Positions 38,913 to 49,658 are shown, numbered from the stretch's first letter. The stretch: DNA of 64,000 bases from Clostridiaceae bacterium (GCA_012841015.1 DUVN01000005.1:62001-126000); one strand, 5' to 3'. Made by a program: numbers and translations. The notes: a model not told the origin generated them from the sequence alone.

Positions 38913-39888
38913 CTCTTATTTTTCGATCGGCGGGCGTAAAGTGACAGGCATATTTCCTACCGTCTCGAAGCTCTAACGCCGGCATTTCTTTTTCGCATAA
39001 CTCAGTAGCATAGGGACAGCGATCGTGAAAACGACAACCGCTCGCGTAGGTTGAAGGGTTAGGAACGTTACCGGCAATCACGAACAACTCATCCACTTTT
39101 TGGTCGACACGCGGGATACACTTCAGTAGACCCTCCGTGTATGGGTGCATCGGTTCAAAGAAGATTGCCTCTGGTGTCCCCTCTTCTACGATCTTGCCAG
39201 CGTACATCACGATGATGTAATCGGCAATCTTTGCGACTATAGCAAGATCGTGCGTAATAAACATGATGGCGAGATCGTTTTTTTCCTGTAAGTCGGAAAG
39301 AATGTCCAAGATCTGCGCCTGAATCGTCACATCCAATGCAGTCGTAGGCTCGTCCGCGATCAATAATTTCGGTTGACAGATCATTGCGGTTGCGATCATA
39401 ACTCTTTGACGCATCCCGCCAGATAATTGGTGTGGAAAAGATTTGGCGACCCGCTCCGCATCTGGAACACCGACCATCTTCAACATTTCGATCGATTTAT
39501 CCCACGCTTTTTTCTTATCTTTTTCGATATGAAGCAAATAGGCTTCACTGATTTGTTTGCCGATTGTATGTACCGGATTGAGTGATGTCATCGGCTCTTG
39601 AAAGATCATCGAGATATCACTCCCTCGAATCTCGCGCATTTCTTTCTCTGAAAGCTCCAAGAGGTTTTGACCTTCAAACTGAATATCGCCGGAAACATAC
39701 AGGGCGTTGTCGGCTAACAGGCGCAGAATTGATAGAGCAGTCACGCTTTTTCCGCAACCAGATTCGCCAACGACACACAGCAGTTCGCCTTTTCTCACAC
39801 GAAAGCCGACACCTTCGACTGCTGTAATGACACCCTCCGGAGTCCTAAATTGAATTGTTAAATCGTTAACCTCTAATAAAGCGTCCAT
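38893..39888 (-). CDS. oppD: Oligopeptide/dipeptide ABC transporter ATP-binding protein (OppD-like)
   Basis: VVGESGCGKSVTALSILRLL, LSGGMRQRVMIATAMICQPKLLIADEPTTALDVTIQAQIL. Confidence 0.93.
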   Translation of the reverse strand: MDALLEVNDLTIQFRTPEGVITAVEGVGFRVRKGELLCVVGESGCGKSVTALSILRLLADNALYVSGDIQFEGQNLLELSEKEMREIRGSDISMIFQEPMTSLNPVHTIGKQISEAYLLHIEKDKKKAWDKSIEMLKMVGVPDAERVAKSFPHQLSGGMRQRVMIATAMICQPKLLIADEPTTALDVTIQAQILDILSDLQEKNDLAIMFITHDLAIVAKIADYIIVMYAGKIVEEGTPEAIFFEPMHPYTEGLLKCIPRVDQKVDELFVIAGNVPNPSTYASGCRFHDRCPYATELCEKEMPALELRDGRKYACHFTPADRKIRGGAHVD

Positions 39889-39914
39889 AGTCTTTCCCAC
39901 TTATACGAGTATGA

Positions 39915-39954
39915 TCCTCCGGCCTCCACCTGCTAACACGTAGAAGCCGGAGGA
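39915..39954. promoter_or_regulatory. GC-rich hairpin between oppA and oppD
   Basis: TCCTCCGGC/GCCGGAGGA 9-bp arms with 22-nt loop, no U-tract; intergenic attenuator/mRNA stabiliser candidate. Confidence 0.6.
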
Positions 39955-39967
39955 AGTCTACACGGAA

Positions 39968-41596
39968 CTATTTGACGTTAATCTCGGTCCCGAGTATGTA
40001 TTGATCGAGCCGTGGCGTCCAGTCAATGTTTTTCTCATTGATTCCATAGACATCAATTTGCTGCCAGAGGTAGATATAAGGGCATTCATCGAACAAAAAT
40101 TTCTGAATATCGACGGCAACCGCATCCCTTCCATCAACGTCCACAGCGCGCAGTTTGGCAAGCAAATCATCAAGCTCCTTATTGGTGAAGTAGCTCGTAA
40201 TACCGCCTGTCTCCAACGCACCTGCCAAGTGGCCATCGGGTGTCTGTGGTTTAGCACCCCAGTTCCACGAGAAGAGTCCCTTACCTTGGTGCATTTCTTG
40301 CCCATTGATAAAGGCTGCACGATACGCATTGTATTCCATTTTATTGAGGTTAATGGTCAAGCCTATATCTTCCAAATAGCCTGCAATCGCAAGCGTTGCC
40401 TCTTCACACTTGAGGAAGGTATTTGGACAGTAATAGAGGTTCACCGCAAAGCCATTCTCATATCCAGCTTCTTTCAAAAGTTCTTTAGCCTTATTAGGAT
40501 CGTACGGATATCCTGCATCACCACCCGACAATTCATCACTATAACCGACATAATCTTGACGCCAAATGGTCGCCAGCTTTAAAGCATGTCCGCCATAAAT
40601 GTTTTTGATAATGGTATCGCGGTCAATCGCGTAATTGAGCGCTTGACGAACTCTTTTATCGGCCAATTCTTTAGGGCTATCCTCGTTCAATACGTCAATG
40701 CCCACGTAAGCAACGCGCTTACTTAGCGCCGTTGTAGCCTTATATCCTTCATTGGAATCGACTGTTTCAATGTAGTCCGGGCTGAGGTCTGTAACAATGT
40801 CAATATTGCCTGCTAAGAGTTCCGCCAATCGTGTCGAAGCTTCCGGTATGGTGCGAAAGACGATACGATCAGTCTTCGGTGCTCCATCCCAATAATTTTC
40901 GTTTGCAAGCAGTTCAATATGGCTATTGGTGACCCATTCTCCTAACTTGTAAGGTCCACAGCCGATGGGATCGGTCCCGAATTTATCGGGTCCGACTTCT
41001 TCTGTATACTTCGGAGGAAGTATCGCTAAGTCGTACAGGCGAATTGGCATGTCATTACACGGTTTATCCGAGATGATGTCAATCTTATACTCGTCAACAA
41101 CTTTCCATTCGCTGACAACTTTCAGGTTATACGTCGTGCGACCAGTGTCAGGTTCGAACATCCGCTTCAACGTGTAGGCAACAGCGTCAGCGTTAAAGGG
41201 TTCACCATTGGTGAATTCGACGCCTTCTCGTAAAGTGAATCGCCATGTTCGTTCATCCACTTGCTCCCAAGAGGTTGCAAGGCACGGTATTAACTCACGA
41301 CCGTCGGCAGCGACACGAACTAGGTAATCGTAAAGATTGTAGCTCAAATTACCACCAACAGCTGCACCTGCGATCTGAGGATCCATTCCTTCCGGCTCGG
41401 CTGAGGCCGCGATGGTCACGACACTCGGATCAGTTTTTGGCTCGGGCTTTGATTCGGATGCTTGACTGCCATCTGCTTTTGACGGATCAGCATCGGGTGA
41501 CTTACTTGAAGAACAACCGAGTGATCCGAGAACCATGATGACTACAAGCAAAAGCGCAAGTAACCACTTCATCTTTCTCATTTTCTTCTCCTCCAT
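39968..41596 (-). CDS. oppA: Oligopeptide ABC transporter substrate-binding lipoprotein (family 5)
   Basis: Lipobox VLGSLGCSSS; SBP_bac_5 features (LATSWEQVDERTWRFTLREGVEFTNGEPFNADAVAYTLKR). Confidence 0.93.
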   Translation of the reverse strand: MEEKKMRKMKWLLALLLVVIMVLGSLGCSSSKSPDADPSKADGSQASESKPEPKTDPSVVTIAASAEPEGMDPQIAGAAVGGNLSYNLYDYLVRVAADGRELIPCLATSWEQVDERTWRFTLREGVEFTNGEPFNADAVAYTLKRMFEPDTGRTTYNLKVVSEWKVVDEYKIDIISDKPCNDMPIRLYDLAILPPKYTEEVGPDKFGTDPIGCGPYKLGEWVTNSHIELLANENYWDGAPKTDRIVFRTIPEASTRLAELLAGNIDIVTDLSPDYIETVDSNEGYKATTALSKRVAYVGIDVLNEDSPKELADKRVRQALNYAIDRDTIIKNIYGGHALKLATIWRQDYVGYSDELSGGDAGYPYDPNKAKELLKEAGYENGFAVNLYYCPNTFLKCEEATLAIAGYLEDIGLTINLNKMEYNAYRAAFINGQEMHQGKGLFSWNWGAKPQTPDGHLAGALETGGITSYFTNKELDDLLAKLRAVDVDGRDAVAVDIQKFLFDECPYIYLWQQIDVYGINEKNIDWTPRLDQYILGTEINVK

Positions 41597-41646
41597 TCTC
41601 AGTGTTAATTTAATTCAGACAAAGAAGCTTATTTACTTCTTCAACT

Positions 41647-42510
41647 CTATTGACTCCCTCTCAGACGAGGGTCACGGATATCTCTCAACCAATCACCGAT
41701 AAAATTGATCGACAGTGTAACAAGGAAAATCGCAATACCTGGAATAATCGTCAACCAGCCTGCTGTGTATGTGTAGGTACGCCCCGTCGCAATCATCTGG
41801 CCCCACGATGGAATCGAAACAGGTAAACCCATTCCGAGGAATGTTAGCGATGCTTCTGAAAGGATCGTATTGGCCATGTTCATCGTTGCAATGACAATGG
41901 CATGGTCAATAACATTAGGCAAAATATGACGGAAGATAACACGTCCGCTCGAACAACCGATCACCTCCGCAGAGATGACATACTCACGCCTGCGAATAGA
42001 GAGCACTTCTGCCCTTATGGTTCTTGTGTACGATACCCATCCAGTAATGCCGAGAACGAGGACGATGTTTCGCAGCCCTGAGCCTAGCGCGACCATAAAC
42101 ACCAACGCCATGAACATGAACGGAAAAGCGAGCATCACATCGACAATCCGCATGATAATCGAATCGACGCGACCTCCGAAATATCCCGCGATTAACCCCA
42201 ATGACGTACCTATGAGGAGCGAGATGATACCGGCAATCACCGCGACGAGAAGTGAAATCCTTGAACCGTAGACGAGACGCGAAAAGACATCTCGCCCGAC
42301 TTCATCTGTACCTAACAGATGGCCTTTCGAATCTTTCGCAAACGGGCGAATGAATATCTCCCCTGGGTTCGTCTTGCTCGGATCATGCGTCGCTAAAAGA
42401 GGCGCAGCGAGCGAAGTGAACACCCAAATAATAATCACAATAAAGCTTAACTTAACAATCAGTCGCGAGCTCTTGATTTGTTGCCAAAATGATGTTTGGG
42501 ATCTCTTCAT
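41647..42510 (-). CDS. oppC: Oligopeptide ABC transporter permease (OppC-like)
   Basis: HLLGTDEVGRDVFSRLVYGSRISLLVAV; EAA-type loop. Confidence 0.92.
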   Translation of the reverse strand: MKRSQTSFWQQIKSSRLIVKLSFIVIIIWVFTSLAAPLLATHDPSKTNPGEIFIRPFAKDSKGHLLGTDEVGRDVFSRLVYGSRISLLVAVIAGIISLLIGTSLGLIAGYFGGRVDSIIMRIVDVMLAFPFMFMALVFMVALGSGLRNIVLVLGITGWVSYTRTIRAEVLSIRRREYVISAEVIGCSSGRVIFRHILPNVIDHAIVIATMNMANTILSEASLTFLGMGLPVSIPSWGQMIATGRTYTYTAGWLTIIPGIAIFLVTLSINFIGDWLRDIRDPRLRGSQ

Positions 42511-42523
42511 CGTTTACCACCTC

Positions 42524-43441
42524 CTATCGGACACGAATGCGTGGATCGATGACTGAATAGAGTAAATCTACAATCAGATTGATCACGACAAACAACAAGG
42601 CCATCAAGACTACAGAAGCTTGAACAACGGGATAATCGTAGACCATGATTGCATTGATCAAGAGACGACCGATTCCAGGATAAGAAAACACTGTTTCGAC
42701 GACGATCGATCCTCCTAACAAATGCCCCACCTGAATCGAGATCAGTGTGATCACGGCGATAAGACTATTGCGCAAACCATGTCCTATGTAGAGCCGAAAG
42801 GGCGATACGCCTTTTGCTTTAGCTGCCTTCATATAGTCTTGATTCATGACAGATAACATCGAGTTTCGCGTCATACGCACGGTACTCGTCGCTAAGCCCA
42901 TCGCCAAGGTAACGGACGGTAGGATGAGGTGCTTCAACGAACCCCATCCAGATGGTGGCAAAATTTTTAACTTCACCGCAAACAGCATCATTAAGATGAG
43001 CCCAAGCCAAAATGACGGAATCGATCGACCGGCAATCGTCACTGTCGTCATGACGCTATCAATGAGCGAGTTTCGCTTTACTGCCGCGAGAACACCGACG
43101 ACGATGGCGAGAGGGACTGCCAGTAAGAGCGACACTCCAACTAACTGCAACGTGAATGGAAGTGCGTCTTTGATCATGTTGACGACAGGCTGTTTATAAC
43201 GATAGGAACGCCCCAAATTAAGGCTGGCCATGTCTTTCATGAAATTCACGTATTGCACATGAATAGGCTGGTCAAGTCCCAAGCTCCTTTTCAAGTCTTC
43301 GTAATCGGCTTTCGTCGCGTTAGGGTCAAGCATCAAAGTAGCAGGATCGCCCACAACCCTCAGGAGAAAAAAGACGAGAGTTGAGACAACCAGCAAGACA
43401 ATGACTGCTTGCAAGCATCGTTTACCCATGTATAAAAGCAC
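42524..43441 (-). CDS. oppB: Oligopeptide ABC transporter permease (OppB-like)
   Basis: MGKRCLQAVIVLLVVSTLVFFLLRVVGDPA; MTRNSMLSVMNQDYMKAAKAKGVSPF. Confidence 0.92.
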   Translation of the reverse strand: MLLYMGKRCLQAVIVLLVVSTLVFFLLRVVGDPATLMLDPNATKADYEDLKRSLGLDQPIHVQYVNFMKDMASLNLGRSYRYKQPVVNMIKDALPFTLQLVGVSLLLAVPLAIVVGVLAAVKRNSLIDSVMTTVTIAGRSIPSFWLGLILMMLFAVKLKILPPSGWGSLKHLILPSVTLAMGLATSTVRMTRNSMLSVMNQDYMKAAKAKGVSPFRLYIGHGLRNSLIAVITLISIQVGHLLGGSIVVETVFSYPGIGRLLINAIMVYDYPVVQASVVLMALLFVVINLIVDLLYSVIDPRIRVR

Positions 43442-43552
43442 TTGACTATCACTCCCGTTCTATCGCACGTTGTGAACGCACATTCGCCATGAATAGATCT
43501 TCACGAAGATGAGCTTTGTAAACTGCTCCTCCCTTAGATGAATCTAGCCACT

Positions 43553-45100
43553 TCAATCGACCACGTCAGGTGTGTCGACGGCGACACCAAATAGGTTGAA
43601 ATATTTGTCTTCCAGATATTCCAGATAATCTCTGCTGCTGATCTCTTTACCCGTCACTTTTCGCATCAGCTCCATCGTCGGGTATGTATAACCATGTTGA
43701 TGGATTCGATCCTTGAACCATTGATTGATATCATCGAAATAACCGTTGCTCAAATGGTTGTAGAAATCAGGTATATCGACAAGCAAACATTTTCTTAATG
43801 CACCATCGAAAATATTACCCATCGGATACGACTGGAATTTGCCGAAATCTTCAGTCCAATGCACGTCTTGCAGACATCCTTCAAAATCGTTGTCAGGACG
43901 AATCCCCAACGACTCTTCGTACTTGTCGCCCCAAATTTCAGGTAACTTAGAAAAATCGAGCACGCGATCGAACATGTCTTTCTCAATCTCAAAGCGGATC
44001 ACAGGATGGATGCTGTATGTCAACTCATCAGCCGTCGTCCGCTTTAAAGTAGGCTTAACTTTTAGCAGCGCCCGCACAAACTGTTCGACGGGAATACCCA
44101 AGACCTGCGGGAAACGCTCTTGGACAAATGGATAAAAATAATCCCAAAAATCAGGCGTACGGCAGATCATGTTTTCGTAAAACCTGCTTTGCGATTCGTG
44201 GGCGCTCCCCGTCATCCCGCCCCACAATCCTGCATCGACGACTTCCTGGGACGACCCTATGCTGTACAGCGAATGACCCATCTCATGGACGGCCGTAAAC
44301 AAGTTGTCGATTCCGAAATTGCCCCTAGAAACAGTAACACGCCCGTCATGCGGGCCTATGGAACCACTCCATGCGTGTACAACCTTCGCAAAACTAGCCT
44401 TTTCACTCGTATAACCGAACTGATGTGTCAAATAGCGATACAGAGCATCGACATCGGTCACACTTTCATAGAACACATCGAGGAAACTGTCATCAATTTC
44501 TTCACATGCCGGCAAAACTTTAAACATGATATCGGAGACGCCTTCTTTAAGCTCCTTCAGTAGACATCCGCACTCATCGACAGTCAGATCCTCATCGTAG
44601 TCGTTCATCAGAACTTCTAACGGATGCTTGTTCGGATCGATCAACTGACACACTTTGTATTTGATCTCGAAATAGTTTTCCAATGCTGGGCGCCAGATAT
44701 GATAATCATTTTTCGCCCTAGCAGCATGCCAAGCAGCATCACAGACAAAATGAGCTTCCGTCAACTCGATCTGCAGATCAGCAGGCACTTTCGTACACTG
44801 GTAAAAACAATGCAAAAATCTCCTCACCACACCGCGATCGATATCACATTCCCATCCATCAGGATCTGCCCCTGCCAAAATATCGGCGATACGGTAGCTC
44901 TCTTTTGCAGTAAATAATTCTGCCCTTTTCGCCGTCAAAAACGTTCTTGATTCGACATGCCAGTCTCGACCTGACGGCGGTAGATACGCTTTAAAATCCC
45001 ATTTCATCAGATTGAGTACACCATCATATAAACGGCTCTCGTACAGTATGTCGCGCGCGCATTGAAGTGCTTCATGTTCTCTTTTTGTTATCCTAGACAT
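43553..45100 (-). CDS. M32-family carboxypeptidase (Taq carboxypeptidase family)
   Basis: HEMGHSLYSIGSSQEV zinc-binding motif (HExxH); SIHPVIRFEIEKDMFD; overall M32 length. Confidence 0.9.
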   Translation of the reverse strand: MSRITKREHEALQCARDILYESRLYDGVLNLMKWDFKAYLPPSGRDWHVESRTFLTAKRAELFTAKESYRIADILAGADPDGWECDIDRGVVRRFLHCFYQCTKVPADLQIELTEAHFVCDAAWHAARAKNDYHIWRPALENYFEIKYKVCQLIDPNKHPLEVLMNDYDEDLTVDECGCLLKELKEGVSDIMFKVLPACEEIDDSFLDVFYESVTDVDALYRYLTHQFGYTSEKASFAKVVHAWSGSIGPHDGRVTVSRGNFGIDNLFTAVHEMGHSLYSIGSSQEVVDAGLWGGMTGSAHESQSRFYENMICRTPDFWDYFYPFVQERFPQVLGIPVEQFVRALLKVKPTLKRTTADELTYSIHPVIRFEIEKDMFDRVLDFSKLPEIWGDKYEESLGIRPDNDFEGCLQDVHWTEDFGKFQSYPMGNIFDGALRKCLLVDIPDFYNHLSNGYFDDINQWFKDRIHQHGYTYPTMELMRKVTGKEISSRDYLEYLEDKYFNLFGVAVDTPDVVD

Positions 45101-45154
45101 AAGTCAACTCCCGTCCATCGTCTCGTTAAGTCATCAAAACAACCAGTACTCAGT

Positions 45155-45922
45155 TCAATCTAATTTCAGAAGCTTCATAATGTTGCCTGCAAACAATTTC
45201 TGCTTCCTCTCCTCACTCACATCCATCGCCATCAAAGGCTCGATATTGTCAGCGAACCTGTAGAGCCGGAGAGGGTTTGCATCTGAACCGTACAGTATCT
45301 TGTCGTCGCACCGCATCCACTCGAACATCTGCGGACCCAACTGTGGGAATAACCGAACGTATTCCGAAAATGTAATCGTCGTATCCAAATACACGTTCGG
45401 ATGTTTTGCTACCATGACCGGGTCTAAGCTGAGCGGATTACCGTGAGCAATGATCAGTTTCGCCTCAGGGTAACGGATGGCGAGCTCGTCAATGTCGACC
45501 GAGTTAGCGTACGAAAGACGCGCATATTGCGTATAGATAGAACCAGTATGAATCAGAATTGGGATATCAAGTCGGATACACATCTCAATGACTGGGCCAA
45601 GACGAGGGTCTAAGAGCGAGAAATTCTGCAAAGGCGGATGCAACTTTAATCCTTTAAATCCGTATTTTTCCACCGCAAATTTCAATTCTTCTGCCGCATG
45701 TTCCTCCGTCGGCACAACACACGCGTAACCCATGAGTCGGTCAGGATATTGCTGAACGAGCTTGCCGACAAATGCGTTATCGGAATAGCCTAGACTGTCA
45801 TTCCCGGGCACAATCGGCATCACGATCGCCATATCGATGTGATGTTCATCCATCGCGCTCAAAAAGTCAGATACTTCACCACGGTTCTCGCGGATATGAA
45901 CGTGGGAGTCAATAATTTTCAC
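45155..45922 (-). CDS. Amidohydrolase family protein (TIM-barrel, amidohydro_2)
   Basis: MKIIDSHVHI, GLKLHPPLQNF, LIIAHGNP, ILYGSDANP. Confidence 0.85.
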   Translation of the reverse strand: MKIIDSHVHIRENRGEVSDFLSAMDEHHIDMAIVMPIVPGNDSLGYSDNAFVGKLVQQYPDRLMGYACVVPTEEHAAEELKFAVEKYGFKGLKLHPPLQNFSLLDPRLGPVIEMCIRLDIPILIHTGSIYTQYARLSYANSVDIDELAIRYPEAKLIIAHGNPLSLDPVMVAKHPNVYLDTTITFSEYVRLFPQLGPQMFEWMRCDDKILYGSDANPLRLYRFADNIEPLMAMDVSEERKQKLFAGNIMKLLKLD

Positions 45923-45967
45923 TGTTCTTCTCCATTTCTATTAAAAGCATCACAACGCATTAGCGCA

Positions 45968-46981
45968 TCACCCATTGCTGACGCACTTCGCATTTGCTTG
46001 ATTGCAGAGGATGTAAGCGTAGTCGCCGGGGTGAACCTTTGTCATAAAGCCGCGAAGCATCAAAAACACCGTTTCCTCGCAAGGTGCAAAAATCTCTTCA
46101 ATGACTTTAAGTGTCAACGGATTTCTAACTTGAGCGATCAATGTTCCCTTAGGTACTGATTTGTTGAGGTAGTCACCACCTACCATCGGATAAAACATTC
46201 CGCCGTGTTTCGGGCGAATTAACGGGCGTTCCGTCGCTAGGTATTGTGTCTTCGGTAACACGAGATCGCCTTCTATCATGCCCATTTTCTTCATGATGTT
46301 GAAATTGCCTTGGACACTTCCGCCGATGATGTCCATCGGTAAGACCATCCCACTCCCAACTTCCGCGATGATCGAAGGTTTGCCAAGCTCAGTCATGTAC
46401 CCTGTTAGACTGCCAGCGTATGCAGCCGTCGGGCCAGCAGGCGGTCCATCGTAGATATACTCCAATCCGTATGCAAACGCATACTCAAGAATTTCATCAT
46501 TAAGAGCCCCCGTTGTGCGCTTAACTAGCACGTAGTTGATGGCCGTTCCGTAACCTCCCCCATGCCAGTCGATGAGCATATCAGCTTCACGACACAAGGG
46601 AGATACGGCAGCCGCAAGCTGTTCCGTAAACCATCCACGCGGGTTCCCGGGATACGTGCGATTCATGTTGTATTGATCCGTCGGAGTATTTCGCGTTCCA
46701 GCCTCGAAACCGATCGGATTCTGACAAGGAACGGCAATAATCGTACCGGACAGCGTCTCTAAATCGACTTGCTCAATCGTCTGACGGATACACTCCAACC
46801 CTCCAAAGGCATCTCCATGTGAAAGTGCGGTTAACAGCAACCGTGGCCCAGGTCGTTTTCCATTTAATATGTGAACGGGGATTCCCACATCATACCCGCT
46901 TGCCATCTTAGTGACGGGCAGTGTTGCATACGTGCGCTCCCCCGCTTCAACTTCGATCCCTAATACGTTTACTTTTGCCAT
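45968..46981 (-). CDS. Succinylglutamate desuccinylase/aspartoacylase-like protein, paralogue 1
   Basis: LLLTALSHGDAFGGLECIRQ, VPCQNPIGFEAGTRNTPTDQYNMNRTYPG, DWHGGGYG. Confidence 0.85.
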   Translation of the reverse strand: MAKVNVLGIEVEAGERTYATLPVTKMASGYDVGIPVHILNGKRPGPRLLLTALSHGDAFGGLECIRQTIEQVDLETLSGTIIAVPCQNPIGFEAGTRNTPTDQYNMNRTYPGNPRGWFTEQLAAAVSPLCREADMLIDWHGGGYGTAINYVLVKRTTGALNDEILEYAFAYGLEYIYDGPPAGPTAAYAGSLTGYMTELGKPSIIAEVGSGMVLPMDIIGGSVQGNFNIMKKMGMIEGDLVLPKTQYLATERPLIRPKHGGMFYPMVGGDYLNKSVPKGTLIAQVRNPLTLKVIEEIFAPCEETVFLMLRGFMTKVHPGDYAYILCNQANAKCVSNG

Positions 46982-47035
46982 TTTTCTATCTCCACCGTTT
47001 TGTTTTTGTGATTCATTACATCCGACCGCTGACGC

Positions 47036-48097
47036 TTACGTTTCATTTTCGATCAATTCTGCGGTGGATAGGTCTCCAAGGATATAGGCGTACGAACCGG
47101 GGTGAACCCTCGTCATAAGTCCACGGATATCTAAGAACACCGTCTGTTCACAAGGTGCGTATATTTCCTCGATAACCTCCAACGTCAAAGGACATCTCAC
47201 TTGAGACATCAGCGTTCCGCGCGGGACGACCTTATTTAAACACTCAGGCCCACACACGGGGTAAAAGAGACCTCCATTTTTTGGTCGAACGAGCGGCCGA
47301 TCCTTAATCACCCACTGTTTCGCAGGCAACACAGGTTCACCAGGCAACATACCCATCTTTTTCATTACGTTGAAGACGCCACGGACACAATTACCGATTA
47401 TGTCAAAGGGAACGTCCATTCCGGCACCAATCTCTGCGACAAGACCGACCTTTCCTAAACTCTGCATATAGCTTGAAAGGTTCCCCATATAAGCCGTCGC
47501 AGGTCCCGCAGGATTGCCTCCGTAGTAATACTCCATACCGAAAGCAAGCCCTAATTCCCTATCTTTATCCGTATAGCCACCGGCACCTAGCCTGAGAAGC
47601 ATGTAATTGATGGCACAACCAAACCCACCGCCATGCCAATCGATGAGCACATCTGCAAAATCACAGAGAGGCGAAATCGTAGCAGCCATCATCTCTGTGA
47701 TCCATCCTCTCTCATTTCCCGGGTACGTCCGATTCATGTTGTACGAATCAGTCGTTGTGTTTCTTGTTCCACCGGCAAAACCGATCGGATTCTGACAGGG
47801 AACTGCAATGATTGCTCCCTTTAACACATCAATATCGACTTGCTCCAACACTTGTCGAATGCATTCAAGGCCCGTTGTTGCATCTCCGTGCGAGAGCGCC
47901 GTGAGTAAAATAACGGGGCCAGCTTCATGCCCATTGACAACGTGGACCGGGATCTCCAACGTAAGACCACTAGCCAATGTTGTTACTGGCAACGTCCCAT
48001 ACCCTCTCGTTCCAGATTGAACTTCAATTCCCATCACATTTCGCATCGTCATTCTTTCCCTCTCCATGCGCAGATGCGCCAGATTTGATTGATACAT
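47036..48097 (-). CDS. Succinylglutamate desuccinylase/aspartoacylase-like protein, paralogue 2
   Basis: LLTALSHGDATTGLECIRQ, VPCQNPIGFAGGTRNTTTDSYNMNRTYPG, DWHGGGFG; closely similar to the neighbouring gene. Confidence 0.85.
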   Translation of the reverse strand: MYQSNLAHLRMERERMTMRNVMGIEVQSGTRGYGTLPVTTLASGLTLEIPVHVVNGHEAGPVILLTALSHGDATTGLECIRQVLEQVDIDVLKGAIIAVPCQNPIGFAGGTRNTTTDSYNMNRTYPGNERGWITEMMAATISPLCDFADVLIDWHGGGFGCAINYMLLRLGAGGYTDKDRELGLAFGMEYYYGGNPAGPATAYMGNLSSYMQSLGKVGLVAEIGAGMDVPFDIIGNCVRGVFNVMKKMGMLPGEPVLPAKQWVIKDRPLVRPKNGGLFYPVCGPECLNKVVPRGTLMSQVRCPLTLEVIEEIYAPCEQTVFLDIRGLMTRVHPGSYAYILGDLSTAELIENET

Positions 48098-48585
48098 CTC
48101 AAGTTTTCATTACTAAGCCCAAAACGACAAAAGAACAGACATTCTCTTGCCGCACCTCCAAGATCACTGAGACATGACATAAAATGATGATTAACCTAAA
48201 CTTGCATCTGCGTCTAATATAATGATGATACTCTAAAAATAGTAATTATTCAATCATTTAGATAAGTCATTCATTTTTAAGATATCTTCTTGATAGTAAA
48301 TAATATTCAAAAAAATATCGAAATATTCTTAATTTCGAGTACAAAAGGTAGCTGTAACTCATAAATATTTCTATAGACAACTCAAAACAAGATACTGATT
48401 TAATACCGTCACCCCGCTTGTTCAAAAATATTTGTATATAAAATAACTATCGCTTGATAAATTTTCTCTATGATGACGCATTTTTAATGCAATGATGGAG
48501 AATAGCTAGAACTGAAGATTGCCATCTTACTCATCAGTGATCACAGTAATCTACTATGACTTAAATGCCGATGAGGTAAAGACAT

Positions 48586-49500
48586 CTATCCTTCATCAAG
48601 GAATTGGTCTGAAGATGCGATCGCATCTAAGAAATCAAGGAAATTCCTTGTACTTCTATTGTGAAGTTGTTCGTTACTATACAGTACACACACGCTTCGT
48701 GTCATCGGATAATCGACAATTCTGAGAAGATTCACCTTTTCGCGGTTTAATGACGGAAGCAGCGGCAAGATTGCTACACCAATCCCCGCCTCAACATAGG
48801 AGACCAAGGACTCCGTGTCGTCAACTGAAAAAATGATCTGAGGTGATGCATTCCTAGCCTTGAAGTACCGATCGGTAAGACGGCGCAGCCCTTTACCTGG
48901 ATTGATGGCAATGTATTTTTCATTGATGATCTCGGAGAAAAAAACGCCTTGAGAACGCCCAAGCTTATGACCTTTTGGCACGACCAAGAAAAGTTCCTGC
49001 TTACATACTGGCCTTAACACAAAAGGCGTGTCAAACGAATCATGGAAGGGACCTGCAACAAACGCAATGTCGATTTCCGAGTCGTTCAACATGCGCGCCA
49101 CTTCATCGACCCTGCATAAAACAAACTCGAACGTGACATCGTGGTGGCCGATTGCTTCGTAGTATTTCTCGATAATAGGCGGAACGACATCCATACTTAA
49201 CGAAAACAAGTAACCGATTTTTATCTTCTCAAAGCTGCCTCTTCGTTGCTTACTGATCTCCTCAACACACTCATCTAGTTGTTCAAGGATTGATACAGTA
49301 TACCGATACAGGATTTCGCCATAATCTGATGCTGAAAGTTTATTACCCTGCCTAAGAAACAACTTGACACCCAACTCGCTCTCCAATTCCGCTATCGCGT
49401 AACTGATGCTTGGTTGCGACACATGCATTTCCTTCGCTGCATTTGAAAAATGCATGTTATCAAAGACGGCTTTGAAATAAATGAGTTGCTGTAATGTCAC
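48586..49500 (-). CDS. LysR-family transcriptional regulator
   Basis: MTLQQLIYFKAVFDNMHFSNAAKEMHVSQPSISYAIAELESELGVKLFLRQGN. Confidence 0.95.
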   Translation of the reverse strand: MTLQQLIYFKAVFDNMHFSNAAKEMHVSQPSISYAIAELESELGVKLFLRQGNKLSASDYGEILYRYTVSILEQLDECVEEISKQRRGSFEKIKIGYLFSLSMDVVPPIIEKYYEAIGHHDVTFEFVLCRVDEVARMLNDSEIDIAFVAGPFHDSFDTPFVLRPVCKQELFLVVPKGHKLGRSQGVFFSEIINEKYIAINPGKGLRRLTDRYFKARNASPQIIFSVDDTESLVSYVEAGIGVAILPLLPSLNREKVNLLRIVDYPMTRSVCVLYSNEQLHNRSTRNFLDFLDAIASSDQFLDEG

Positions 49501-49658
49501 GTTGCCTCCTTGTGATCTAGGAATGGCTCCTAGTCTAGTGGTGAGCCATTTGCGCGATCATATCACACGCAAACGGACGTTCACAAGCAAATTATAAGTG
49601 AGGCTACACTAATATGTCACTATTGAATCCACAATCTGATTCAGGCAATCGATTGCGG

